From contig NZ_PUGF01000015.1 in NCBI RefSeq assembly GCF_002976435.1, positions 62,001-126,000 of the forward strand: 64,000 nucleotides of DNA. The letters are read 5' to 3'. The notes under the pieces were generated by a model, which was given only the letters and a program-made list of their open reading frames with translations, searched no databases and was not told the origin of the DNA. Source of the DNA: Solimicrobium silvestre. GTDB lineage: Bacteria; Pseudomonadota; Gammaproteobacteria; Burkholderiales; Burkholderiaceae_D. A program made the position numbers and the translations under genes. Below are positions 10,144-19,094 of the stretch, one piece after another. Numbering within the stretch: the stretch's first letter is position 1; every line of letters begins with the position of its first letter.

Positions 10144-12999
10144 ATGATGCAAGAATATAACGCCAACTCCTATTTGTTTGGCGGCAATGCCCCCTACGTA
10201 GAGGAACTCTACGAAGCCTACCTGAATAATCCTGGGTCGGTGCCTGATAATTGGCGCTCGTATTTTGATGCGATGCAAAACGTCCCTGCTGTAGATGGAA
10301 CCAGCAAACCTGACGTCGCTCATGCTCCTGTTATAGCTTCTTTTGCCGAACGCGCAAAAAGCGGCCCTATCCGTGTAGTTACTGCTTCCGCTGATGTGGA
10401 AATGGGACGTAAACGTACCGCCGTGCAGCAAATTATTGCCGCGTATCGTTTTCTTGGTAGTTCATGGGCCAATTTAGACCCATTGCAACGTCAAGAACGC
10501 CCTAACATTCCTGAATTAGACCCTGCATCATACGGACTCTCCGATGCGGATATGGATGTTAAATTCAATATCAGCAATACCTATTTTGGCCCTGAGACAT
10601 CATCTCTGCGTGATTTGATGAACTCGTTGCGTGACACTTACTGTCGTTCAATTGGTGCTGAATTCATGTATATCAGCAACCCTGTTGAAAAACGCTGGTT
10701 GCAACAAAAACTCGAATCAATCCGCGCTACGCCGAATTTTACGGTTGAGAAAAAGAAGCATATTCTTGATCGCTTAACTGCTGCGGAAGGTTTAGAGCGT
10801 TATTTACATACACGTTATGTTGGTCAAAAACGCTTCTCGCTTGAAGGTGGAGAAAGCTTTATCGCCTCCATGGACGAAGCAATTCAACGCGCCGGTGAAT
10901 TTGGCGTGCAAGAAATCGTTATCGGTATGGCGCATCGCGGTCGTTTGAACGTGTTGGTCAATACCTTGGGTAAAATGCCGCAAGATTTGTTTGCTGAATT
11001 TGAAGGCAAACACGGCGATGATTTACCTGCTGGCGACGTTAAATATCATCAAGGTTTCTCTTCCGATATTTCTACCCCGGGCGGCCCGGTGCATTTGTCA
11101 TTGGCGTTCAACCCATCCCATCTTGAAATCGTCAACCCAGTGGTTGAAGGTTCAGTCCGCGCACGTATCGAACGACGTGGCGATGGCGGTAGCGCACAAG
11201 TATTGCCTATCATCGTACATGGTGATGCGGCGTTTGCAGGGCAGGGCGTAGTAATGGAAACCTTGAATCTGGCGCAAACACGTGGCTACGGTACTGGCGG
11301 TACATTACATATCGTGATTAACAACCAGATCGGCTTTACCACTTCTGATCCACGCGACGCTCGTTCGACGCTGTACTGTTCAGACGTAGTGAAAATGATT
11401 GAGGCACCGGTATTGCATATCAATGCCGATGATCCTGAAGCGGTAGTCTTGGCAACGCAAATTGCGCTCGATTATCGTCAAGAATTTAAAAAAGACATCG
11501 TACTGGACATCATTTGCTATCGCAAACTTGGCCATAACGAGCAAGATACACCTGCATTGACTCAGCCGTTAATGTACAAAAAAATCGGTCAACATCCTGG
11601 TACACGTAAATTGTATGCAGATAAATTGGTTGCACAAGGTAGCATTGGTGCGACTGACGGTGATGACATGGTTAAGGTATTCCGCGATGCGATGGATGCA
11701 GGTAAGCTCACAGTCGATCCGGTTATTACCAACTTCAAAAATAAATTTGCCGTTGACTGGATTCCATTTTTAAATCGTAAATGGACCGACGCAGCGGACA
11801 CCGCTGTGCCGATGACCGAATTAAAACGCCTGGCGCAACGTATCACCACTATTCCTGAAAGCTTCCAGCCGCACAGTCTGGTTCAAAAGGTATTGGCTGA
11901 CCGTGCTGCAATGGGACGTGGTGAAATTAATCTCGATTGGGGTATGGGCGAGCATTTAGCTTACGCTTCCTTAGTCGCTTCCGGTTATTCCGTGCGCTTA
12001 ACAGGTCAAGACGCTGGACGCGGTACTTTTGTACATCGCCACGCTGTTTTGCATGATCAAAAGCGTGAACGTTGGGATTCCGGTACCTATGTGCCGCTGC
12101 AAAATGTATCTGACGGACAAGCTCCGTTTAGAGTAATTGATTCAGTTTTGTCAGAAGAAGCGGTTCTTGCTTTTGAGTACGGTTATTCTGCTGCAGAACC
12201 TAATGCATTGACAATTTGGGAAGCGCAATTCGGCGATTTTGCGAATGGTGCTCAAGTCGTTATTGATCAATTTATTAGCTCCGGCGAAGTCAAGTGGGGT
12301 CGTGCATCTGGTTTGACGATGATGCTGCCACACGGTTATGAAGGTCAGGGCCCTGAGCATTCTTCAGCTCGCCCAGAACGTTTCTTGCAATTGTGTGCTG
12401 ATAACAATATGCAAGTGGTTCAGCCGACTTCCGCCGCGCAGATTTTCCATTTGTTGCGTCGTCAAATGATTCGTCCATTTAGAAAACCGTTGGTCATCCT
12501 GACGCCTAAGTCTTTGTTGCGTAATAAAGATGCCGGTTCACCGTTGACTGAGTTTGCTAAAGGTAATTTCCACACCGTGATCGGTGAAGTGGATGAAAGC
12601 ATTGATCCTAAAAAGGTTAAGCGGATTATTGCCTGCTCAGGAAAAATTTATTACGACCTGGTGAATGCCCGTAAAGAACGTGCCCAAACTGATGTCGCTA
12701 TTATCCGTGTTGAGCAGTTGTATCCTTTCCCACATAAAGCATTTGCTGCGGAACTTAAAAAATTCCCACTCTTTAACGAGTTAATGTGGACTCAGGATGA
12801 ACCGCAAAATCAGGGCGCATGGTTCCAGATTCAGCATAATATTTTTGAAGCGTTGGAAGATGGTCAGAAATTGGCTTATGCCGGACGTCCAGCTAGTGCT
12901 TCACCTGCCGTAGGTTATTACGATAAACATTACGCGCAGTTGAAGTCATTAATCGACACGGCTTTTTCTAAGCTCAAAGGTTTTGTTCTAACCAAATAA
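10144..12999 (+). CDS. sucA: 2-oxoglutarate dehydrogenase E1 component
   Basis: A 951-residue thiamine-diphosphate enzyme that decarboxylates 2-oxoglutarate and passes succinyl to the E2 lipoyl arm. The N-terminal helix NSYLFGGNAPYVEELYEAYL that docks E2 is present. GMAHRGRLNVLVNTLGK, the GDAAFAGQG to INNQIGFTT thiamine-diphosphate motif, and the C-terminal LPHGYEGQGPEHSSAR are all clear. I chose ATG 10144 because AGGTGA lies 5-8 bases upstream. The GTG at 10135 would sit directly on its own ribosome-binding site. Confidence 0.97.
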   Translation: MMQEYNANSYLFGGNAPYVEELYEAYLNNPGSVPDNWRSYFDAMQNVPAVDGTSKPDVAHAPVIASFAERAKSGPIRVVTASADVEMGRKRTAVQQIIAAYRFLGSSWANLDPLQRQERPNIPELDPASYGLSDADMDVKFNISNTYFGPETSSLRDLMNSLRDTYCRSIGAEFMYISNPVEKRWLQQKLESIRATPNFTVEKKKHILDRLTAAEGLERYLHTRYVGQKRFSLEGGESFIASMDEAIQRAGEFGVQEIVIGMAHRGRLNVLVNTLGKMPQDLFAEFEGKHGDDLPAGDVKYHQGFSSDISTPGGPVHLSLAFNPSHLEIVNPVVEGSVRARIERRGDGGSAQVLPIIVHGDAAFAGQGVVMETLNLAQTRGYGTGGTLHIVINNQIGFTTSDPRDARSTLYCSDVVKMIEAPVLHINADDPEAVVLATQIALDYRQEFKKDIVLDIICYRKLGHNEQDTPALTQPLMYKKIGQHPGTRKLYADKLVAQGSIGATDGDDMVKVFRDAMDAGKLTVDPVITNFKNKFAVDWIPFLNRKWTDAADTAVPMTELKRLAQRITTIPESFQPHSLVQKVLADRAAMGRGEINLDWGMGEHLAYASLVASGYSVRLTGQDAGRGTFVHRHAVLHDQKRERWDSGTYVPLQNVSDGQAPFRVIDSVLSEEAVLAFEYGYSAAEPNALTIWEAQFGDFANGAQVVIDQFISSGEVKWGRASGLTMMLPHGYEGQGPEHSSARPERFLQLCADNNMQVVQPTSAAQIFHLLRRQMIRPFRKPLVILTPKSLLRNKDAGSPLTEFAKGNFHTVIGEVDESIDPKKVKRIIACSGKIYYDLVNARKERAQTDVAIIRVEQLYPFPHKAFAAELKKFPLFNELMWTQDEPQNQGAWFQIQHNIFEALEDGQKLAYAGRPASASPAVGYYDKHYAQLKSLIDTAFSKLKGFVLTK

Positions 13000-13006
13000 G
13001 AGATGG

Positions 13007-13037
13007 CTGAGCGCTTAGTGTTGCACTAAGCGCTCAG
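13007..13037 (+). other. 14-bp perfect hairpin between sucA and sucB
   Basis: CTGAGCGCTTAGTG (13007-13020), loop TTG, then CACTAAGCGCTCAG (13024-13037). The stem is perfect, but only scattered Ts follow. It may partly terminate transcription or protect the 3' end of the sucA message so that E1 and E2 are made at different levels. Confidence 0.7.
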
Positions 13038-13125
13038 TTGTACGTTTATACGTTTAAATTCAGCGCTACTTACATAAATAAAATGGTTAGGTTAGCGCTG
13101 CGAACTAAAGATTACGGAGAATTAC

Positions 13126-14367
13126 ATGGCAATCGTTGAAGTTAAAGTACCGCAGCTGTCAGAGTCAGTTGCCGAAGCCACCTTGTTGCAGTGGCATAAA
13201 GAAGTAGGTAGTTCAGTTGCTCGCGACGAAAATCTGATTGATATTGAAACAGATAAAGTCGTGTTGGAATTGCCAGCACCGCAAGCTGGTGTGATTACGC
13301 AAATTGTCCGGCCAAACGGTAGTACCGTGGTTGCCGGTGAAGTGATCGCCATCATTGATACAGACGCGACAGCTTCTGCGGGCGCAGCTCCAGCACCAGC
13401 AGCAACTTCGGCCGCCGCTCCAGTAGCCGCCACTGCTAACGTATCTAAAGCTGATGTGGCTATGCCAGCCGCTGCCAAAATTTTGGCAGAAAATAATATG
13501 ACGGCAACCCAAGTTGCTGGCAGTGGTAAAGATGGCCGTGTCACCAAAGGTGATGCCCTGGCTGCTGTTTCTGCACCTAAAGCACCCGTAGTTGCGCCTC
13601 TGGCTGCTCCGGCTGCCAAGTCAGCATTAGCACAAGTTGCGGCACCTGCTGCGCCTAACCTGGGCGATCGTCCGGAAGAACGCGTACCGATGAGTCGTTT
13701 GCGCGCACGTATTGCCGAGCGTTTAATTCAATCCCAATCCACTAACGCCATCCTGACGACGTTTAACGAAGTCAATATGCAGCCAGTGCTTGATCTGCGT
13801 AATAAATACAAAGATAAATTTGAAAAAGAACACGGCGTTAAGCTGGGTTTTATGTCGTTCTTTGTTAAGGCTGCTGTTGCCGCATTGAAGAAATACCCGA
13901 TCATTAATGCATCAGTAGATGGCAATGATATTGTTTATCACGGTTACTTTGATATCGGTATTGCAGTAGGTTCGCCACGCGGTTTAGTCGTGCCAATTCT
14001 GCGCAATGCCGATCAAATGTCGATCGCTGATATTGAAAAGAAAATCGGTGAATTCGGTAATAAAGCCAAAGAAGGTAAATTGACTTTAGATGATTTAACT
14101 GGCGGTACTTTCTCGATTTCAAATGGCGGTACGTTTGGTTCGATGTTATCGACACCGATCATTAACCCACCACAATCCGCGATTTTGGGCGTTCATGCCA
14201 CTAAAGATCGCGCCGTGGTTGAAAACGGTCAAATCGTGATACGCCCAATGAACTATCTGGCGATGTCATACGATCACCGCATTGTTGATGGACGTGAAGC
14301 GGTGTTAGGCTTGGTTGCAATGAAAGAAGCCTTAGAAGATCCAGCACGTTTGCTGTTGGATTTGTAA
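13126..14367 (+). CDS. sucB: 2-oxoglutarate dehydrogenase E2 component (dihydrolipoyl succinyltransferase)
   Basis: A 413-residue core subunit of the complex. The N-terminal lipoyl domain has the lipoylated lysine in [13 protein letters not shown] (about K44). An Ala/Pro linker follows. The E3-binding domain is about residues 112-145 ([10 protein letters not shown] to GRVTKGD). The catalytic domain ends with [13 protein letters not shown], which holds the active-site His and Asp. Only one lipoyl domain is present, as expected for SucB. A GGAG ribosome-binding site precedes the ATG. Confidence 0.97.
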   Translation: MAIVEVKVPQLSESVAEATLLQWHKEVGSSVARDENLIDIETDKVVLELPAPQAGVITQIVRPNGSTVVAGEVIAIIDTDATASAGAAPAPAATSAAAPVAATANVSKADVAMPAAAKILAENNMTATQVAGSGKDGRVTKGDALAAVSAPKAPVVAPLAAPAAKSALAQVAAPAAPNLGDRPEERVPMSRLRARIAERLIQSQSTNAILTTFNEVNMQPVLDLRNKYKDKFEKEHGVKLGFMSFFVKAAVAALKKYPIINASVDGNDIVYHGYFDIGIAVGSPRGLVVPILRNADQMSIADIEKKIGEFGNKAKEGKLTLDDLTGGTFSISNGGTFGSMLSTPIINPPQSAILGVHATKDRAVVENGQIVIRPMNYLAMSYDHRIVDGREAVLGLVAMKEALEDPARLLLDL

Positions 14368-14383
14368 TCTAAATGTAGTGTCT

Positions 14384-14420
14384 GCGCAGCCTGATTGAGA
14401 CTTAAATCATCAGGCTGCGC
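14384..14420 (+). other. 12-bp hairpin between sucB and lpdA
   Basis: GCGCAGCCTGAT (14384-14395) pairs perfectly with ATCAGGCTGCGC (14409-14420) around a 13-base loop. TTTAGTTATT follows. It is a weak terminator or a message-stability element, unrelated in sequence to the sucA-sucB hairpin. Confidence 0.65.
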
Positions 14421-14451
14421 TTTAGTTATTACCCAAATAAGAGATTCTGCT

Positions 14452-15879
14452 ATGAGTATTCAATTTGATGTGGTCGTCATTGGTGGCGGTCCTGGCGGTT
14501 ATATCGCCGCAATCCGCGCTGCGCAACTCGGGTTTAAGGTTGCTTGTATCGACGAATGGAAAAACGCCAAAGGCGGTGCTGCGCCTGGTGGAACTTGCAC
14601 CAATGTAGGTTGCATTCCATCTAAAGCATTATTGCAGTCGTCCGAACATTTTGAACATGCCGGTCATTCCTTTGCCGATCATGGCATCGAAGTACAGGGC
14701 TTAAAACTCGATCTGGTGCAAATGCTCAAGCGCAAAGAGACGATTATTAAGCAAAATAATGACGGTATTTTGTATTTGTTTAAAAAGAATAAAGTCAACT
14801 TTTTCCATGGTCGCGGCGCATTCGTGGCGGCTGTTGATGGTGGCTATGAAATTAGCGTTACTGGGGTAAACTCAGAAAATATCACGGGCAAACATATTAT
14901 TGTTGCCACCGGTTCAAACGCCCGCGCTTTGCCGGGTACACCGTTTGATGAAGAGTTGATTTTATCGAACACCGGCGCTTTAGACATTAACGCCGTGCCT
15001 AAAAAATTAGGCGTGATCGGTGCTGGCGTAATCGGTTTGGAAATGGGCAGTGTTTGGCGTCGTCTTGGTTCTGAAGTGACGGTGCTGGAAGCGTTACCGG
15101 CCTTTTTAGGTGCAGTGGACGACCAGATTGCTAAAGAAGCCCTCAAATTATTTACCAAGCAAGGTTTGGCTATAAATTTAGGCGTAAAAATCGGCAAAAT
15201 TACCAGCGGCAAAAAGAACGTCACTGTTGAATACACTGACGCAAAAGGCGCGGAACAGAAAGCCGAATTCGATAAACTCATCATCTCCATCGGACGTACA
15301 CCAAACACCATCGGTTTGAACGCTGAAGCAATTGGCTTGCAATTGGATGAGCGCGGCTTTGTGGCTGTTGACGGTGATTGCAAAACCAACTTGGCTAACG
15401 TTTGGGCGGTTGGCGACGTAGTGCGCGGTCCTATGCTGGCACACAAGGCGGAAGAAGAAGGCGTTGCAGTTGCTGAGCGTATTGCGGGTCAGCACGGTCA
15501 CGTTAACTTCAATACCGTACCTTGGGTTATCTACACTTCGCCAGAAATCGCTTGGGTTGGTCGTACTGAGCAGCAGTTAAAAGCCGATGGCGTAGCATAC
15601 AAAGCTGGTACTTTCCCGTTTATGGCGAATGGCCGTGCACGTGCTTTGGGCGACACTTCCGGTATGGTGAAATTTTTAGCCGATGCAGTAACCGATGAAA
15701 TCTTAGGCGTGCATATTATTGGGCCGATGGCATCTGAATTGATTTCTGAAGCAGTCGTTGCGATGGAATTTAAAGCATCTGCCGAAGATATCGCCCGTAT
15801 TTGCCATGCTCACCCATCGCTTTCTGAAGCAACCAAAGAAGCGGCCTTGGCAGTGGATAAACGCGCATTGAATTTCTAA
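14452..15879 (+). CDS. lpdA: Dihydrolipoyl dehydrogenase (E3)
   Basis: A 475-residue FAD/NAD flavoenzyme that reoxidises the lipoyl groups of the 2-oxoglutarate dehydrogenase complex. The FAD motif [20 protein letters not shown], the redox-active disulfide in [16 protein letters not shown], the NAD motif [15 protein letters not shown] and the C-terminal [14 protein letters not shown] active-site His are all intact. A longer frame from 14395 would run into the upstream hairpin. ATG 14452 fits the family start [11 protein letters not shown]. Confidence 0.97.
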   Translation: MSIQFDVVVIGGGPGGYIAAIRAAQLGFKVACIDEWKNAKGGAAPGGTCTNVGCIPSKALLQSSEHFEHAGHSFADHGIEVQGLKLDLVQMLKRKETIIKQNNDGILYLFKKNKVNFFHGRGAFVAAVDGGYEISVTGVNSENITGKHIIVATGSNARALPGTPFDEELILSNTGALDINAVPKKLGVIGAGVIGLEMGSVWRRLGSEVTVLEALPAFLGAVDDQIAKEALKLFTKQGLAINLGVKIGKITSGKKNVTVEYTDAKGAEQKAEFDKLIISIGRTPNTIGLNAEAIGLQLDERGFVAVDGDCKTNLANVWAVGDVVRGPMLAHKAEEEGVAVAERIAGQHGHVNFNTVPWVIYTSPEIAWVGRTEQQLKADGVAYKAGTFPFMANGRARALGDTSGMVKFLADAVTDEILGVHIIGPMASELISEAVVAMEFKASAEDIARICHAHPSLSEATKEAALAVDKRALNF

Positions 15880-15880
15880 A

Positions 15881-15994
15881 GTAGGGTGGGCACGGTTTTG
15901 TGCCCACGTTTTACTTTTGATTATTAGTATTCTCAATAAAATTCTTTGTTCATTCGCGGTTACGCGTGGGCACGATAAAACCGTGCCCACCTAC
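15881..15994. repeat. Inverted pair of GTAG-type REP elements (REPIN-like)
   Basis: Unit 1 (15881-15908) begins GTAGGGTGGGCACGG and folds with its GTGCCCACG end. Unit 2 (15994 back to 15965) reads on the minus strand GTAGGTGGGCACGG and ends CGTGCCCACG. Both have the 5' GTAG plus hairpin layout of REP sequences mobilised by RAYT transposases, and they face each other across about 56 bp of AT-rich spacer. The pair fills nearly the whole lpdA-zapE gap. No RAYT gene is in the window. Confidence 0.75.
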
Positions 15995-16016
15995 TAAGCA
16001 TTAATTTGGACCAATT

Positions 16017-17114
16017 ATGAATGTAGTAGAGTTTTACAAGCACGCGCTCGCTGAGCGTGGTTTTACTGCCGATGAAGCACAGTTTCGCGCGGTAGAGCGG
16101 CTGCAAGTTGCCTTTGATGAGTGGCTTGCGTATAAAAATCGGCGTACCAATAAATTGATGCGGATGCTTAATCCGCCAGAGATTCCGCGTGGCGTTTACA
16201 TGTGGGGCGGAGTAGGGCGCGGCAAGTCCTTTTTAATGGACAGTTTTTATAATGTCGTACCGCTGCAACGCAAAACCCGCATTCACTTCCATGAATTCAT
16301 GCGCGGAGTTCATCAGCAGTTGGATGAACTCAAAGGTGTGGCTAATCCGTTAGATATTGTCGCAGCCAAAATCGCCAAAAAATACCGCCTGATCTGTTTT
16401 GACGAATTTCATATTTCCGACGTGGCTGATGCCATGATTATGTTTAATTTGTTGACGGGGCTATTCAATCATGGCGTGTCATTTATCATGACCTCCAACT
16501 ACCAGCCCGATACTTTGTACCCAGATGGTTTGCACCGCGACCGCCTGTTGCCTACCATCAAACTGCTTAATGAGCGGTTGGATGTGATGAATGTTGATTC
16601 AGGCAATGATTACCGCAAGCGCGCTTTGGAGCAGGTAGAAGTCTATTTGACGCCATTAAATTCCGCTACCGACGCGGCGTTGCGTCTGGCGTATAAAAAA
16701 ATTGCCGAAGTCGCCGACGAAGATGCGCGGCTGCGCATAGAATCGCGTGAAATTCACGCATTGCGCCGTGCCGGCGGCATAATCTGGTTTGATTTTGCGA
16801 CCTTGTGCGGAGGCCCGCGCTCGCAAAATGATTATCTGGAAATTGCCAGCCAATTCCATACCGTGATATTGTCTGGCATTCCCCGTCTGTCCGCCGCCAT
16901 GTCGTCTGAAGCGCGCCGCTTTACGTGGTTAATTGACGTATTTTATGATCATAAAATTAAGCTCATTATGTCGGCCCAAGTAGCCGCAGATGAGCTTTAC
17001 ACAGAAGGCACTTTATCCAATGAATTTCATCGCACCGTTTCGCGCATTATTGAAATGCAATCCCGCGAGTATATGGACAGCCAAACCAGAGCTGCGACCG
17101 ATGAACTGGTTTAA
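16017..17114 (+). CDS. zapE: Cell division protein ZapE (AFG1-like ATPase)
   Basis: A 365-residue cytoplasmic P-loop ATPase. The Walker A motif is GGVGRGKS (residues 64-71), and the Walker B region is LICFDEFHISDVADAM. FIMTSNYQPDTLYPDGL is also typical of the AFG1/ZapE family. In E. coli ZapE associates with the Z-ring under stress. Its place directly after lpdA is usual in Burkholderiales. The last 14 bases overlap the next gene. Confidence 0.93.
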   Translation: MNVVEFYKHALAERGFTADEAQFRAVERLQVAFDEWLAYKNRRTNKLMRMLNPPEIPRGVYMWGGVGRGKSFLMDSFYNVVPLQRKTRIHFHEFMRGVHQQLDELKGVANPLDIVAAKIAKKYRLICFDEFHISDVADAMIMFNLLTGLFNHGVSFIMTSNYQPDTLYPDGLHRDRLLPTIKLLNERLDVMNVDSGNDYRKRALEQVEVYLTPLNSATDAALRLAYKKIAEVADEDARLRIESREIHALRRAGGIIWFDFATLCGGPRSQNDYLEIASQFHTVILSGIPRLSAAMSSEARRFTWLIDVFYDHKIKLIMSAQVAADELYTEGTLSNEFHRTVSRIIEMQSREYMDSQTRAATDELV

Positions 17115-17565
17115 GCGCGCTAGCGCCGTGCTCTTGGTGTCGTTGTGCAGCGCATGCGCAAACAGTCCGCCGGTTATCGATACCAATGTGACGATCAACT
17201 TTCCAGAAGTCGCGCCAATTGTTAGCGTAGAGCAGGCTGATGCAGCGCTGGAAGCGGTTGCCTTGTCTCGGGCTCAAATAGACTGGCGGTTTCGTCAGAA
17301 AGAGCAAATCTGCTATACCAAATTTTTTATGAATCACTGCATGCTGGAAGCCAAAGAGCAGCGCCGTATCGATTTGGCGACAGTTAAAAAAAGCGAAGTC
17401 GCAGCGAATTATTTTAAGCGCAAAAATAATGTGGAAGAAATGGATCGAGCGCTAGTTGAAAAAAATTTGGCGCACCCTCTGCCTGGCACCACGCCAAATG
17501 ATGATGCGGAGAATAAGTCAGATAAGCCTGCTACGACTGACTTAGTTAAAAAACCGGTCAACTAA
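17101..17565 (+). CDS. Small putative lipoprotein, unknown function
   Basis: A 154-residue protein whose hydrophobic N terminus (KRASAVLLVSLCSACANS) ends at a cysteine in a lipoprotein-like context. The -3 residue of the lipobox is Cys and not the usual Leu, so lipidation is likely but not certain. The rest is charged and mostly helical, with two more cysteines (QICYTKFFMNHC) that could form a disulfide. The start at 17101 overlaps the end of zapE by 14 bp, which implies coupled translation. I do not recognise a named family. Confidence 0.75.
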   Translation: MNWFKRASAVLLVSLCSACANSPPVIDTNVTINFPEVAPIVSVEQADAALEAVALSRAQIDWRFRQKEQICYTKFFMNHCMLEAKEQRRIDLATVKKSEVAANYFKRKNNVEEMDRALVEKNLAHPLPGTTPNDDAENKSDKPATTDLVKKPVN

Positions 17566-17569
17566 CTCA

Positions 17570-18145
17570 ATGCTAGACCCCTTGCCTCATCAACACCCAG
17601 CCCCGCAATCTATTGCTGATTTATTTTACTCATTCACTCTAATTGCGTTGCAGGGTTTTGGTGGTGTGTTAGCGATAATTCAGCGCGAACTGGTGGATAA
17701 AAAAGGCTGGCTGACTAGAGAAGAATTTATTGAAGAGTGGGCCGTGGCGCAAATTATGCCAGGGCCCAATGTTGTTAATTTATCGTTAATGGTGGGTGCA
17801 CGCTATTTTGGCCTGCGTGGCGCGCTGGCCGCTTTAGCGGGAATGTTGTGCGTACCGTTAATTATCGTCGTAATTCTGGGCGTGTTGTACGCCGAATTCG
17901 CGACGCATCCCGGTGTTAGCGGTGCCATACGCGGCATGAGTGCGGTAGCGGCAGGGTTAATCATTGCTACCGGGCTCAAACTGTTTGCCGGGCTTAAATC
18001 CAATCCACTTGGAAAAACGCTTTGTATTACTTTGGGCTTGATGTGTTTTGGCTGTATAGCCTTGCTACGTTGGCCGTTATTGCACGTGTTATTGGGTCTG
18101 GGGCCAATAGCGTGTATTGCAGCGTATCGCGCATTGAAAACCTGA
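17570..18145 (+). CDS. Chromate transporter family protein, first half of a split pair
   Basis: A 191-residue membrane protein with about five or six hydrophobic segments. It has the CHR domain hallmarks FTLIALQGFGGVLAIIQREL, WLTREEFIEEWAVAQIMPGP and NVVNLSLMVGARYFGLRGAL. It represents one half of the two-domain ChrA fold and lies directly before a second half. Short CHR pairs act as heterodimers in known cases and export chromate or related anions. The real substrate here is unknown. Confidence 0.88.
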   Translation: MLDPLPHQHPAPQSIADLFYSFTLIALQGFGGVLAIIQRELVDKKGWLTREEFIEEWAVAQIMPGPNVVNLSLMVGARYFGLRGALAALAGMLCVPLIIVVILGVLYAEFATHPGVSGAIRGMSAVAAGLIIATGLKLFAGLKSNPLGKTLCITLGLMCFGCIALLRWPLLHVLLGLGPIACIAAYRALKT

Positions 18146-18149
18146 ATCT

Positions 18150-18728
18150 ATGCAGCCAGCGTTACAAATTTCTCTTAATTGGTCTGATTGGCTGGATTTA
18201 TTTCAGCACTACTTCATGTTGTCGATGCTATCTATCGGCGGCGCCATTTCCACTTTGCCCGAAATGCATCGGTTTTTAGTCGAGCAGCATCACTGGCTGA
18301 CCGAAACGCAATTTAATGCGTCGATTGCCATCGGGCAAGCATCGCCCGGCCCCAACCTGTTATTTATTGCTTTGTTAGCCTGGAATGTCGGGATTAATTC
18401 AGGTAGCGTCGCGGCAGGACTTTTTAGTGTTTTGATTGCCATGGTCGGTATTTTAGTGCCGAGCACAACGCTGACTTATCTGGTGGCGGGCTGGCTGCGC
18501 AATAACAATGGACTTCGTCCTGTTCGTGCTTTTAAACAAGGGTTAGCGCCAATCGTGATTGCGCTATTAATTGCCACTGGCTGGATTATGGCGAGCTCAC
18601 ATCCTCAGGGCGAATGGCATTTGTGGTTAGTTACTATCGTTACCGCAGTGCTGATCTGGCGCACTCGTATTCACATGTTATGGCTGATTGGTGCTGGTGC
18701 ATTATTAGGCTGGTTTGGGTTTATTTAA
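18150..18728 (+). CDS. Chromate transporter family protein, second half of a split pair
   Basis: A 192-residue membrane protein, only four bases after its partner. It shows the CHR motifs MLSMLSIGGAISTLPEMH, WLTETQFNASIAIGQASPGP and NLLFIALLAWNVG. The first half has QGFGGV where this one has SIGGAI, which matches the paired, opposite-topology CHR design. It should function with the gene at 17570. Confidence 0.88.
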   Translation: MQPALQISLNWSDWLDLFQHYFMLSMLSIGGAISTLPEMHRFLVEQHHWLTETQFNASIAIGQASPGPNLLFIALLAWNVGINSGSVAAGLFSVLIAMVGILVPSTTLTYLVAGWLRNNNGLRPVRAFKQGLAPIVIALLIATGWIMASSHPQGEWHLWLVTIVTAVLIWRTRIHMLWLIGAGALLGWFGFI

Positions 18729-19094
18729 ACTTTTTTCATTCACCACCTTCAAGCAGGCATCGCCTAAATTCAATCGGCTCCTTAAGCTAGCCCAAATTGC
18801 TCATTAGTATTAACTATTCCCATCACTCCCATCGACGTTAACTGACATAAAACCTTGTTTGTTGCCTGTTTTGCGACTAACTTACAAAGGAAACTTCCTT
18901 GGTTTTAAGTACTCCTTATCAAAAAACAACATCAAATAACTCGCGCTTAACATTGGTAACTGTTGTTTCAATTTGAAATATATTGTTAAATTGCATCTTA
19001 AATTGATCATGCCGGCTTAATTAAAAGTACACTTGTCAACTCATTACTAATTAATCCAGAAAAAATTCTTTTTTAATAAGTAGGCACAGGGAAA
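18729..19094. other. 366-bp AT-rich intergenic region before the DUF1631 gene
   Basis: No coding frame is supported here. The only structure I see is AAGGAA-AC-TTCCTT at 18887-18900. The last 150 bp are AT-rich and probably carry the promoter of the downstream gene, but I could not pick a convincing -35/-10 pair. Confidence 0.5.

Noticed and set aside
14844-15446. 200-codon frame opposite lpdA
   Set aside because: Long but antisense to a fully conserved enzyme, with a composition typical of a shadow frame.
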